Made by a program: the position numbers and the translations under genes | Notes under the pieces: model-generated | The model's database searches: none | Told to the model about the DNA's origin: nothing | The model's input: only the letters and a program-made list of their open reading frames with translations | Shown: positions 1 through 7,767 of the stretch, in pieces | How positions within the stretch are numbered: the first letter of the stretch is position 1 | Layout of the letters: each line of letters starts with the position of its first letter | IMG/VR virus record: IMGVR_UViG_3300043444_000298 | Span: 1 to 33,634 of that record | Source: a virus | Reading direction: 5' to 3' (one strand) | DNA length: 33,634 nt

Positions 1-1038
1 CAGACGGCCAGCAGGGACAGTGCGGTCAGCAAGAATCGTGACCGGGCCCTTGGAGCCGTGTACCTTGATGCCCGTGAAACCAACGGAGCCGTACTTGGTC
101 TGGCTTGCGTTGGTCGTCACTTCTTGGAAGTAGACCTTGGAGCCCAGTGCATTGCGCAGGTCTTCAAAGTCCTCAAAGCACATGAACCCGTAGTCTGGGC
201 TGCCACCTTCGGCCTCAACCAAGGTCACAGCACGGCTGAGTGCCTGTTCAATGGGAAGGGTCGAGAGGTCATCGGACACACCACCAAGGCGCGTAGGGTT
301 GGCAGAGCGCACAACACCGAAGAACGTCGCAGCAAGGGCCGATGCGCGGCTGTCATAGGGCAGCCATGCCTGCATACCAGACATGCACAGGCCACGGTCA
401 CCGGACCTGAATAGATAGTCATTGTCGGCAAAGCCAGAGATGGCTGCAGCAGAGGCCAGTTCAATGGTGCCAGCACCGGAGTCAACCGCAGCAACCGTTG
501 TGGAGCCCGTGCGCAGCGACCCACCGGACTTGGCCGATGCGGCGATGACTGTCATTCCCACTTCAAAGTTACGGGCGTCCTCAGGAGAGGAGAACGTCAC
601 TGTGTTGGTTGAGATGCTCGCACGCTGGCCGATAGCACCCGTGCCGTCGCGGGTGAGGTCCACGGCAATGGCCTGGGACACACCGCTGATGGCATTGTCC
701 ATTTCCTCGGATAGGGCACGCAGGAATGCACCCTTGTCGTTGGATGATGCAAGGATCGTCTCGTTGTCCACAAAGCCAAAGCCATACTTTTTGACGCGAG
801 TTAGTAAGAATGCCTTGTATTCGGAGTTGGACGACTGCGCCTGTGCCGTTGCAAAGGTGGCCGAGATGTTCTGGGGATTGCCATACATCAAGGTTTCTTT
901 GGAACTGTCACCGTAAAAGCCTTCGTCCTTGGGCATAAGAGCCAGGATGGGCTTATCCGAGTAGATCAGCTTTTCGATCTTGTCCGGTGGATACAGGGTC
1001 TTCAGTGCTGGTGCAAAACTGGTGAGGTCAAGTCCCAT
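1..1038 (-). CDS. Major capsid protein (C-terminus cut by window edge)
   Basis: An open frame runs from an ATG at 1038 to the left edge without a stop: 346 codons are visible and the C-terminus is missing. It starts MGLDLTSFAPALKTLYPPDK and is rich in A, G, S and T, with segments such as VKKYGFGFVDNETILAS and GLCMSGMQAWLPYDSRA that are typical of HK97-fold phage capsid proteins. Inferred role: the main shell protein of the head. It lies just after portal and scaffold in transcription order, the usual place for a capsid gene. A GGAG sits 10 nt before the ATG, inside a possible hairpin. I cannot exclude another abundant head protein, but position and composition favour the capsid. Confidence 0.82.
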   Translation of the reverse strand, partial: MGLDLTSFAPALKTLYPPDKIEKLIYSDKPILALMPKDEGFYGDSSKETLMYGNPQNISATFATAQAQSSNSEYKAFLLTRVKKYGFGFVDNETILASSNDKGAFLRALSEEMDNAISGVSQAIAVDLTRDGTGAIGQRASISTNTVTFSSPEDARNFEVGMTVIAASAKSGGSLRTGSTTVAAVDSGAGTIELASAAAISGFADNDYLFRSGDRGLCMSGMQAWLPYDSRASALAATFFGVVRSANPTRLGGVSDDLSTLPIEQALSRAVTLVEAEGGSPDYGFMCFEDFEDLRNALGSKVYFQEVTTNASQTKYGSVGFTGIKVHGSKGPVTILADRTVPAGRL

Positions 1039-1043
1039 TGTGG

Positions 1044-1073
1044 GTGGTCTCCATTGTTATAAGGAGACGCCAC
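1044..1073 (-). promoter_or_regulatory. Hairpin over the capsid gene ribosome-binding site
   Basis: In the minus-strand transcript, GUGGCGUCUCC (from 1073) can pair with GGAGACCAC (ending at 1044) across a 10-nt AU-rich loop, with a CG bulge. The GGAG in the 3' arm is the likely Shine-Dalgarno site of the capsid gene. No U-run follows, so it is not an intrinsic terminator. A role in translation control or mRNA stability is inference. Confidence 0.4.
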
Positions 1074-1079
1074 ATCTGG

Positions 1080-1904
1080 TTATCTGAGCGAGGGCATCTT
1101 ACTAAGCGCCAATTCCCAAATCTGCGCATCAGTCAAATTGCCCGTGTGTTCAGCCCGTGGCGTCTCGGTCCTAAATTTACTATCATTCAGACCAAATGGA
1201 CGCGCTGGCTCTGTCCGCTGTGGCTCTGGCTCACCAAGACCAAGCAGCTTCTTCACCCGTGGGTTTGCGCTGATGGTCTTAAAGCTTTCTGCAAGTCGTG
1301 ACTCGATGTGTGCAAGAGCCTCATCATCTGAGAGGATCTCACCTGTGGCGTTGTAGTGCTCGCTCATGTACGCCAACACATCATCATAATTGCCGAATGT
1401 GCTGACAAGATCATACCCTGAGCCTTCGCGTGACGCAAGGGACTTGAGGGCCTCAAGCTTGGCCTCTTTGACACGCATGATCTCCTTCATCTGACCTTGC
1501 GCCTGATCTTCACTCAGCTTGGCCTTGAGTGATTCAATCTCCTGCTTGAGTGTTGACACCGTCTTTTTGGTCTCATCCTCCGGGGTCATGCCCGCATAGA
1601 TGTCTGTCAACTTGTCGTAGTTGAGGCCGAACCGCTCAAGTAGCTTCAGGGGCTCCCTGTCGGCCAGTTGACGCAGCTCATCGACTGAGCCCACCTGACC
1701 TAGTTTCTCTTTGATCTCCTGTTCCTTTTGCATGAGCATACGTTCACGACTTGTGAGGCCGTGAAACTTGGAGGTCAGGGCCTCCTCTTTCTTGCGCAGC
1801 TGTTCCTTGAGTTGTGTGATCTCATCCTGTGGTGTGACCTGTGCTGCGGCCTCTGTCGCACCTTGTGTAGCCTGTTGTGTAGCGGCTGCGTCTAGAAAAC
1901 CCAT
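1080..1904 (-). CDS. Scaffolding-like protein
   Basis: This 274-aa, highly charged and probably largely helical protein has coiled-coil-like stretches at about residues 28-70 (QLKEQLRKKEEALTSKF) and 115-160 (TLKQEIESLKAKLSEDQ). The N-terminus is low-complexity A/Q/T, and the C-terminus holds a basic patch (NPRVKKLLGLG) followed by a disordered P/E/R segment. Helical, coiled-coil proteins with a basic C-terminus between portal and capsid are usually scaffolds that guide shell assembly and then leave. The identification rests on position and composition, not on a recognised family. AAGGAG lies just upstream of the ATG. Confidence 0.65.
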   Translation of the reverse strand: MGFLDAAATQQATQGATEAAAQVTPQDEITQLKEQLRKKEEALTSKFHGLTSRERMLMQKEQEIKEKLGQVGSVDELRQLADREPLKLLERFGLNYDKLTDIYAGMTPEDETKKTVSTLKQEIESLKAKLSEDQAQGQMKEIMRVKEAKLEALKSLASREGSGYDLVSTFGNYDDVLAYMSEHYNATGEILSDDEALAHIESRLAESFKTISANPRVKKLLGLGEPEPQRTEPARPFGLNDSKFRTETPRAEHTGNLTDAQIWELALSKMPSLR

Positions 1905-1948
1905 AACCTTGCTCCTTTGTGTTGGTCGCTTGCTCGCATGTTGTCATA

Positions 1949-3826
1949 TCAGAACATCGGCTGTTCTAACATCGCTGTCTCTGGCAGTGTCTGCATTGGC
2001 TGTTGCACCATCTCATCAGGTGTCTGGGCAGGGGCAGCAGGAGGCGCACTCTGCTGTGCCATTTTGATGAACCTGTCGTTATCATCCATGTATCTCCGAA
2101 GTAGTTCCATCCGGGCATCGTCCAGGCCGTTCAGTTTGCCCTGGTCGTAGTACATCCTGGCCACCTGGAAGTTCCTTGCGTGGTCTTCGTAGGGGTCCGG
2201 GGAAATGTACTCCCCGGTGTCTAGGATGGTCTCGACCACCTTGCGTGAGAAACGACCCCCTGCAAGGCGCCTGCTGATGAGTGCGGAGGTGTCGGGGAAG
2301 TCGAGTAGTTCAAGTGTGTCCGCAGGATCGATGATACCGGCCTGGGCGAGCTCCTGGGCAAACTCAAGTTGACCCTCTGGCTTTTGCGGGAACATGGACA
2401 CGTTGTGGGGCTGTATGATGTACTCATCCGTCAGCATCTCGATGTCCTTCAGGTCAAAGGACTCAAGGCCATACTCCCTATCGTAACTCATCACCTTGCG
2501 CTGTGCTGCCCGGTATTCGGGGATGTGCTTGGCAAGCTCATTAACCCGCCGCACCTCACGCACCAGGGCACGGGCGATGTCCACATGGGCGTTCTGCCTG
2601 TTCTGGCCTGCTGTCTGGAAACGCTCAGACTCGATGTCTGAAAACTCACGCAGGGCCTTGCCGCTGTTCAGTCCCGCAGGCTTGACCGATGCCGATGCCA
2701 ATTCACTGATGCCCACCTCACGGAAGGCTTTCTGATAGATGTCCTCAATGTCACGGAACAGCTGATCGGCGTATGGCGGTCTAGTCTCCTGCTGGGGCAT
2801 TGTGCCCGAATACTCGACAATGGCGTTGGGGTCGTTGGTCAACTGGTCCTTGTTGACCAGGGACGACTTCTCAACATAGGTGCGGGGGTTGGCACCGCGC
2901 TTGAGGCAGTCCTGCCTGTAGGCCAGCAGCCCGTCTAGTTCTGCCTGATGCCCTGCGAGCATCTCAGCGATGCCGATGCCGTAGTAGCCAATTGGGGTCC
3001 ACTGGTAGTCTTGTTTGATGATGGGAAACTCGAAGTCTGTGAAGTCCTCCTCCTCAAGGATGGCATTTTCAATAGCAAGGACATGACGCCCACCCGTGCC
3101 ATCATCCTGGGGCAGGTGCCATGCCTCAACAACGAGCACCCTACGAGTCAGTGAATCGTAACTAGACATCAGGCCCGTGCGATTGACCTGCAGCAGTTCA
3201 ATGCGGTCCTTGAGCGCAGGATATGCCTTGATGAGCGATTCAACCGGCACAGCCTTGATGCGGCGCATGGTCTTGGGCTCGCCGTCCTCGGAGTCTTCAA
3301 AGTCAACGACCACTTCAGACGGGTGGATGCGCTGCACGCACATCTCCACCTTGCCATTGCGGATCTTATGGCCCACCTGCACAAAGCCAGACCCTGCCCA
3401 ATAGCTGTCCAGGGTCTGCTTCATATTCTGTTCATGGACCCGTGCCGACATGAACAGCCCATACAACATGCGCTCACCGCGCTGGGCGTTGCGCTGTTCC
3501 TGCCAGGAGCCCCCGGAGGTCAGGAGCCTTACACGCTCCTTGCGCTTGCAGATCTTGCTGTGGAGGGTGTTCACAGCCGACTGGACGACGTTATAACGCA
3601 GCTTGCCCTCTACTATGCGCTGCACGTCTGAAATGAGCCTGAGCCTCGAAACGAGGTCATAGGTGCTAATCTGGACGTTGTCCCGGCCAGTGTACAGTTG
3701 GTTGTACCGCTGCAGGGCTGTGAGCCGTGGGCTGTCCTTTTGCGTGATGGCCTTGACTTCATCGTACAGACAACGGGCGCAGTCATCGCCCTTCAGTTCC
3801 CACCATGCATCGTTGGTCAACGCCAT
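1949..3826 (-). CDS. Portal protein
   Basis: This 625-aa protein has the size and style of podovirus-type portal (head-to-tail connector) proteins. Features include an N-terminal SPRLTALQRYNQLYTGRDN, a central WTPIGYYGIGIAEMLAGHQ with the following helix ELDGLLAYRQDCLKRGANPR, and a late helical part with SGKALREFSDIESERFQ. The C-terminus is a flexible Q/P/A/M tail. It should form the ring at the unique vertex through which DNA enters and leaves. It overlaps the end of the large terminase by 10 bp and has a clear AGGAG upstream, so it is probably translated together with the terminase. The partner genes on both sides support the call. Confidence 0.88.
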   Translation of the reverse strand: MALTNDAWWELKGDDCARCLYDEVKAITQKDSPRLTALQRYNQLYTGRDNVQISTYDLVSRLRLISDVQRIVEGKLRYNVVQSAVNTLHSKICKRKERVRLLTSGGSWQEQRNAQRGERMLYGLFMSARVHEQNMKQTLDSYWAGSGFVQVGHKIRNGKVEMCVQRIHPSEVVVDFEDSEDGEPKTMRRIKAVPVESLIKAYPALKDRIELLQVNRTGLMSSYDSLTRRVLVVEAWHLPQDDGTGGRHVLAIENAILEEEDFTDFEFPIIKQDYQWTPIGYYGIGIAEMLAGHQAELDGLLAYRQDCLKRGANPRTYVEKSSLVNKDQLTNDPNAIVEYSGTMPQQETRPPYADQLFRDIEDIYQKAFREVGISELASASVKPAGLNSGKALREFSDIESERFQTAGQNRQNAHVDIARALVREVRRVNELAKHIPEYRAAQRKVMSYDREYGLESFDLKDIEMLTDEYIIQPHNVSMFPQKPEGQLEFAQELAQAGIIDPADTLELLDFPDTSALISRRLAGGRFSRKVVETILDTGEYISPDPYEDHARNFQVARMYYDQGKLNGLDDARMELLRRYMDDNDRFIKMAQQSAPPAAPAQTPDEMVQQPMQTLPETAMLEQPMF

Positions 3827-5211
3827 GTTGATTTGCTCCTGTTCTTCAGGACCCGCTCCCTGTCGGCTATCAATTGCCGCTCTTGTTCATCGTAGTATTC
3901 GATTGTACCACGTTTAGGGGCCTGCATGGGTGGTTGCTCGCGGTAGTAGTAGGACTTGCGCCAAGCATACAACACCGCATCGGCACAGTCATTGGGCTGC
4001 CCAGGGTTTTCGACCTGCTTGCCGTCTGCCCAGGTCAGGGATTGCCACTCCTCGATAACGGGGCTGTCCTCAGTCACTTGTATCCTGGATGCCTGCATCT
4101 CTGAGTTGAATAGGTCGATGTAGAGGCGCTTCTCACGTTTCTGTGCGGCCTCACAGTTGATACCGTACCGGGCACGAAACTCCTCAGCAATGGATTTGCC
4201 CAGGCCCCCTTCGTCGATGACCACAGAGGTCACGTTGTGGGCCTTGATGAGCTCCTGGGCGCGCCTTGCGATGTCCGACATGAGCACCTTGCCGTGCTTC
4301 TCAACGTGGGTCACAAAGGCTGTGGGGCTGTCCTGTTCATGGGCCACGACGGCCAGGGCTGTCTTGTCCTCAAAGCCTAGGTCAATACCAAGGACGGTCT
4401 GTGCAAAGTGCGTGGGCAGGCTGCGTGCTACGTTGCGCAGTGGGTTGAACAGATAGACCATCTCATCGGAGGACTTGGCCCACTGGCCATAGTACTCGCG
4501 TAGCAGGACCGGGTTGTCATCGGTCCAGCCCCGGCGGCGCTTGAGGTCATCGACCCATGCACGGGCGTCCTTGAGATGTGGGTTATCAAATAGGGTCCAA
4601 TGGAACGACTGCCATTGCTCAGGGTTGTGGTTGGCGCGGTAGAAGTATGATGAGAAGTCCCAACTTGGCGTCCCAATAATCCACAGGTCACCGTTTTCAT
4701 CTAGCGTTGCAGGCTCAAGTATTTCCTCGATCAGTGTGTCGATATGCCCCCTGAACGACGCGCACTCATCCAGGATGACGGTGCGGTAGCTGTGGCCCCG
4801 CAATGTCTCAGCGACGTCCTCCTGGTTGGCACCTGCAAGCCAGACCTCGGAGCCGTTTTGCAATTTGATGATGAGTTCCGTCTCGGATGAGTCGTATCCC
4901 ACGGACAGTTCATCGCACATGCGTTTGAGGCGTGTCCACAACAGGCGCTTGGCCGATTTACGGGTCAGCGCGATGTAGAGGCAGATGCCGTTGGGTCCTG
5001 ACAGCGCAGACTCGATCAGTTTGACTGCTGCCAACTCTGTTTTGCCAGCACGGCGACTGCACCGGATGACCTTGCGTTTGGCTGGATGTTCTGCTGCTGT
5101 GCGTTGTGTTCTGAAGCAATGGTCATAGATGGATCTTAGTCGTGCCTCATATTCAAGCAATGTCAGCAGTTCGGTGTCAGGTTGCATGGTCGATGCGATG
5201 TTGGAGCGCAT
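3817..5211 (-). CDS. terL: Terminase large subunit
   Basis: The DNA-packaging motor and headful or site-specific nuclease. From the ATG at 5211 (464 aa), residues 51-58 give the Walker A-like CSRRAGKT, residues 145-150 the Walker B VILDEC, and IIGTPSWDFSS the coupling region. The nuclease domain opens with LGIDLGFEDKTA (about residue 274), an RNase H-like first acidic strand; VVIDEGGLGKS and NDCADAVLYAW follow. The start is uncertain: TTG 5256, ATG 5211 (GGTGAG 10 nt upstream) and ATG 5187 are in frame. 5187 would overlap the Mom gene by only 11 bp, like other junctions here; 5211 has the better ribosome site. The gene overlaps portal by 10 bp. Confidence 0.92.
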   Translation of the reverse strand: MRSNIASTMQPDTELLTLLEYEARLRSIYDHCFRTQRTAAEHPAKRKVIRCSRRAGKTELAAVKLIESALSGPNGICLYIALTRKSAKRLLWTRLKRMCDELSVGYDSSETELIIKLQNGSEVWLAGANQEDVAETLRGHSYRTVILDECASFRGHIDTLIEEILEPATLDENGDLWIIGTPSWDFSSYFYRANHNPEQWQSFHWTLFDNPHLKDARAWVDDLKRRRGWTDDNPVLLREYYGQWAKSSDEMVYLFNPLRNVARSLPTHFAQTVLGIDLGFEDKTALAVVAHEQDSPTAFVTHVEKHGKVLMSDIARRAQELIKAHNVTSVVIDEGGLGKSIAEEFRARYGINCEAAQKREKRLYIDLFNSEMQASRIQVTEDSPVIEEWQSLTWADGKQVENPGQPNDCADAVLYAWRKSYYYREQPPMQAPKRGTIEYYDEQERQLIADRERVLKNRSKSTWR

Positions 5212-5863
5212 CGGTCGGAATCTCACCGCCCTCTGCTGGTTGGTCACCAGCTGCAACGATACTTTGCTTGATGCGCTTAGGGTATGGCTTTGACAACGAC
5301 AATACTTTGCGTTTCATATCGTCGTCAAGGGGCATGAGATAGCGATACTTTGTAGATCCTTTTACTATTGTCACTCTAGGATCTCGCTCCATTCCCTTAT
5401 ATGAGTTACGAAAAGATCGTCCTTGCCATCTTTTGCCTAAGAAAATGTATTCATCTGACGCTTGTGAACATCCAGAAAAAATCCAATTCCCTCCTTGATA
5501 AACTCCGCCGTGATGGCCTTGTTGAGGGTCAGCAAAGCTAACAATCAATCGTAATCCAGGGTTTGACTTTCTAAGAAACTTTATTGCGATGCTTACAATT
5601 CTTGTGACTGTTGATTGATGCTTTGATAGGGCAATCCGAACGAGTTCACAACCTTGCTCCATTTTTAGACCATATCTTTTAACCAAAGATGATGTCGCCC
5701 CAACCCCAAAGATCACTACACCAATAAACTTATCATTTTCCCATACTCCAATCTTCACGAGTTTGCTTTTTGGGATGCACTTTGAATAGTGCCAATTTTC
5801 ACAAGCATACTTTGCTGCGTCGTGCGTCGCCCAATCTATCCTTAAAACAGGTTTAGAACTCAT
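5177..5863 (-). CDS. mom: Mom-like DNA modification protein
   Basis: This 228-aa protein closely resembles phage Mu Mom, a GNAT-fold enzyme that converts adenine in phage DNA to a carbamoylmethyl derivative, shielding it from host restriction. Family-like segments, in order: RIDWATHDAAKYACENWHYS (8-27), KLVKIGVWENDKFIGVVIF (34-52), GCELVRIALS (71-80), NPGLRLIVSFADPQQGHHGG (101-120) and VYQGGNWIFSG (121-131), then KPYPKRIKQ near the C-terminus. The frame is open upstream to 6055, but that part overlaps the ParB-like gene; ATG 5863 gives an 11-bp overlap and begins where family similarity begins. It is visibly more AT-rich than its neighbours, suggesting acquisition. It lies between the two terminase genes, so modification may be expressed late, with packaging. 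Confidence 0.88.
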   Translation of the reverse strand: MSSKPVLRIDWATHDAAKYACENWHYSKCIPKSKLVKIGVWENDKFIGVVIFGVGATSSLVKRYGLKMEQGCELVRIALSKHQSTVTRIVSIAIKFLRKSNPGLRLIVSFADPQQGHHGGVYQGGNWIFSGCSQASDEYIFLGKRWQGRSFRNSYKGMERDPRVTIVKGSTKYRYLMPLDDDMKRKVLSLSKPYPKRIKQSIVAAGDQPAEGGEIPTDALQHRIDHAT

Positions 5864-6344
5864 GGCCGCAGCTCGGACATGTGACTTTTTTCTTCTCGTC
5901 AAGTTGCCCTTGGTCGTCTTCTGTCCCTGGTTCAAAATCAGGAGATCCGATACTGAGTCCAAGTTGACCATATTCCGACACGTTGAATCCAATGATGCTG
6001 ATGTCAAAGTCCGCCTTGAGTAGGTCTTCAATCTCTTGGCGCAGGATTCCGTCATCCCATCCAGCGTTCATCGCAAGTTTGTTGTCTGCGATGACGTAGG
6101 CACGGGCTTGGTCCGGTGTCAAATGATCCAGATTGACACAGGGCACCTTGTCCCTACCAAGGCGCTTAGCTGCCTCCACACGGCAATGCCCTGCCAGAAT
6201 GGTGTTCTTGTGCAGCAGGACGGGGTTAGTGAACCCAAACTCCTCGATGGACCGCATGACCTGCTTGATCTGGTCTTCGGAGTGTGTGCGGCTGTTTTTG
6301 GCGTATGGGATGAGGTCCTTGATCTTGCGCTCTGCTACGGTCAT
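5853..6344 (-). CDS. ParB/Srx-like domain protein with C-terminal CxxC
   Basis: This 163-aa protein has a ParB N-terminal-type fold: VAERKIKDLIPYAKNSRTHS (3-22), a helix, then TILAGHCRVEAAKRLG (48-63), which carries the GxxR motif, and ARAYVIADNKLA. It lacks a partner ParA and the ParB DNA-binding helix-turn-helix domain, so plasmid partition is unlikely. Phages often carry such domains alone or fused to DNA methyltransferases, where their role is poorly known (nuclease, NTPase or DNA-targeting). The last residues, TCPSCGHEF, form half of a zinc ribbon. Its ATG overlaps the small terminase stop (TGATG) and its end overlaps the mom start, so the three genes are probably co-translated. Confidence 0.8.
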   Translation of the reverse strand: MTVAERKIKDLIPYAKNSRTHSEDQIKQVMRSIEEFGFTNPVLLHKNTILAGHCRVEAAKRLGRDKVPCVNLDHLTPDQARAYVIADNKLAMNAGWDDGILRQEIEDLLKADFDISIIGFNVSEYGQLGLSIGSPDFEPGTEDDQGQLDEKKKVTCPSCGHEF

Positions 6345-6865
6345 CAGTTCACCTGGACAAGTTGTTGCTGCAGCTGTTCGATACGTTCTTTACGCTCCCT
6401 GGCCGTCATCTGGTCAGGCGGTTTGACCGTGTGCGTGTGCGTATGGATAACCTCCTGGTCATCACGCCATTTGATGATGCTCTTGGTTAGACGGTCGAAT
6501 AAAGCGCAGTTGAAATTGCGATTTTCAAGGTTTTTGATGCCCGTGTGCTCATAGAACAGGTGTCGCTTCATGTCGGCAATCTTGGCCGCATCACGAAACT
6601 CTGGAATGCTGTCCTGCCAGTGTCTGAACGTGGCGTAGGAGATGTTGACCTGGGCACAAAATGCGCGGGCAGAATATCCGCTGGATGCCATACGGATCAA
6701 CGTCTCCGGGAAGTCGTGACTGTACTTGGTGAGGGCAACAGACTCCTCATCCTCGCCATTCATCGACGCAAGGCGCAGGCTCTTCTGCGTGGGCTGCGGG
6801 TACTTGTTCGGTCCTCCTGCGTCGTCTTCGAACAACAGGTCCGTAGGCTTTGGTGGCTTGGGCAT
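6344..6865 (-). CDS. terS: Terminase small subunit-like DNA-binding protein
   Basis: This 173-aa protein has a central helix-turn-helix-like segment, SGYSARAFCAQVNISYATFR (about residues 62-81), followed by HWQDSIPEFRDAAKIADMKR and a helical region with KNLENRNFNCALFDRL. This arrangement matches small terminase subunits, which recognise the packaging site and load DNA onto the large subunit. The C-terminus is a Q-rich helix (RIEQLQQQL). ATG 6865 has GGAG 10 nt upstream; an in-frame TTG at 6886 is less likely. From 6865 the gene overlaps the previous gene by 119 bp, which is unusual. An in-frame ATG at 6763 would cut the overlap to 17 bp but lose the KYPQPTQKSLRLA segment. Confidence 0.7.
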   Translation of the reverse strand: MPKPPKPTDLLFEDDAGGPNKYPQPTQKSLRLASMNGEDEESVALTKYSHDFPETLIRMASSGYSARAFCAQVNISYATFRHWQDSIPEFRDAAKIADMKRHLFYEHTGIKNLENRNFNCALFDRLTKSIIKWRDDQEVIHTHTHTVKPPDQMTARERKERIEQLQQQLVQVN

Positions 6866-7097
6866 CGTCTTCTGGCTCCGTGACAATGTACGGTATATTA
6901 GCGAATGGTATCACAAACACGCTGCCAATGTCTGCATCGTGTGGGCGCAGTGACACACCGATGCCGGGCAGCAGGGTCATATCGAAGTTGTCGGACAGGA
7001 ATGTCTTGGCAAGTCTTGAGAACGTACCAGCGGGTCGCTTACCGTCCTTGGTCTCAAGTTGGATGTTCTCATAGGTGCATAATTTCTTAATCCGCAT
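6747..7097 (-). CDS. Unknown phage protein, 116 aa
   Basis: I do not recognise this family. The first ~80 residues read like a compact folded domain: RIKKLCTYENIQLETKDGKR, FSRLAKTFLSDNFDMTLLPG, then VFVIPFANIPYIVTEPEDDA with a hydrophobic beta-like pair. The last ~35 residues, which overlap the small terminase gene, are low-complexity and include six consecutive arginines. That composition suggests the tail is a by-product of the overlapped frame rather than a conserved part. It begins with ATG 7097, 11 bp inside the end of the GNAT-like gene. Its place just before the terminase genes suggests a packaging or head-related accessory role, but nothing in the sequence proves that. Confidence 0.6.
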   Translation of the reverse strand: MRIKKLCTYENIQLETKDGKRPAGTFSRLAKTFLSDNFDMTLLPGIGVSLRPHDADIGSVFVIPFANIPYIVTEPEDDAQATKAYGPVVRRRRRRTEQVPAAHAEEPAPCVDEWRG

Positions 7098-7533
7098 CGG
7101 CGAGTAGGTCCTCTAATAGGAATGGGTTGAACTGGGCATCGAAGGACAGGGCAAGGCCCTGGCTGGCACGGGACCGCCAAGGGTACAGGATGCGGTTGCC
7201 TTGGGGCACGGCGTCCTCGATAAGCTTGCGGCAGAATCCGAAGCTTCGGTATCCCGACTTCACATACACCCACCATACGATGCTGTGGGTGGGCAAATTG
7301 GTGTAGGCGACCCATCCAAAAAGGGGTTCGTCGTGCTCAGCGTCACACGCAATACTGATGCGGGCATACTGCAGCATCCTGTCGAACCGTGCACGCATGC
7401 CGGGCTTGGTGATGTTCTGGTCCATGCCTGTGTATTCGGGGGCTGAGGCTGCACCCTTGTAGAAACTGTCACGGCAAAAAGGATAGTCGCTGTCCTTGAA
7501 AGGACGGATGCGCATGTCAATTTGTTGTGTCAT
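7087..7533 (-). CDS. GNAT-like N-acetyltransferase
   Basis: This 148-aa protein begins MTQQIDMRIRPFKDSDYPFC, a typical GNAT opening. It continues to LFGWVAYTNLPTHSIVWWVY and VKSGYRSFGFCRKLIEDAV, which fit the central strand and acetyl-CoA-binding helix (motif A region), although the classical QxxGxG/A is degenerate (YRSFGFCR). Such proteins are common in podoviruses beside terminase genes, where their substrate is unknown. It is the first gene of the minus-strand packaging operon and starts at ATG 7533, next to a divergent intergenic region with a palindrome. It might acetylate a host or phage protein; the degenerate motif leaves open a non-catalytic role. Confidence 0.6.
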   Translation of the reverse strand: MTQQIDMRIRPFKDSDYPFCRDSFYKGAASAPEYTGMDQNITKPGMRARFDRMLQYARISIACDAEHDEPLFGWVAYTNLPTHSIVWWVYVKSGYRSFGFCRKLIEDAVPQGNRILYPWRSRASQGLALSFDAQFNPFLLEDLLADAD

Positions 7534-7561
7534 CGCGCTCGCTCAGTTTGTGTTGTCGACA

Positions 7562-7577
7562 TGATACTATAGAATCA
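7562..7577. promoter_or_regulatory. Palindrome at divergent promoter region
   Basis: TGATACTATAGAATCA is symmetric except for one base pair in each arm (14 of 16 positions). It lies in the 81-bp gap between divergently transcribed genes (minus from 7533, plus from 7615). It contains a -10-like TATAGT on the minus strand (7571-7566) and TACTAT preceded by TGA on the plus strand (7565-7570). No good -35 box is visible for either, so extended -10 promoters or an activator or repressor site are possible. Confidence 0.35.
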
Positions 7578-7614
7578 CTGCAAATCAAAATAGCAGGCGT
7601 TGGGGGATGTGGTC

Positions 7615-7767
7615 ATGGAAGGTCGCTGGCTCAGCCGCGCTGTGGGATGGACCAAGGCGCTCATCCCTGTTGTCATCAAATACGTGCCCCAACTCGCCGG
7701 GTGGGGCTCAGTTCTGTACGTCGCCCATGACATGGTGTTGTGGGCTTTGCAACATTGGGGGCTGTGA
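7615..7767 (+). CDS. Small hydrophobic protein, 50 aa
   Basis: This short open frame begins with ATG 7615, after a GGGGGATG-type ribosome site, and ends in TGA overlapping the next ATG (TGATG). The product starts MEGRWLSRAVGWTKALIPVV and continues with a second hydrophobic stretch (AGWGSVLYVAHDMVLWALQH). It has six tryptophans and few charges, so one or two short membrane or amphipathic helices are likely. It could be a holin-type or membrane-associated protein because the lysis genes are near, but no family was recognised. The coupling to the next gene and the good ribosome site support that it is expressed. Confidence 0.55.
   Translation: MEGRWLSRAVGWTKALIPVVIKYVPQLAGWGSVLYVAHDMVLWALQHWGL

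Noticed and set aside
422-916. Plus-strand open frame of 164 aa
   Set aside because: It is a shadow of the major capsid gene on the minus strand, which has convincing protein sequence from 1038 to the edge.
5864-6055. Upstream extension of the Mom gene to 6055
   Set aside because: The extra 64 residues overlap the ParB-like gene and show no Mom similarity; the protein-like part starts at 5863.
6422-6450. GT-rich short repeat in the small terminase gene
   Set aside because: It encodes the His-Thr run (HTHTHT) in a coding frame and is not an array.
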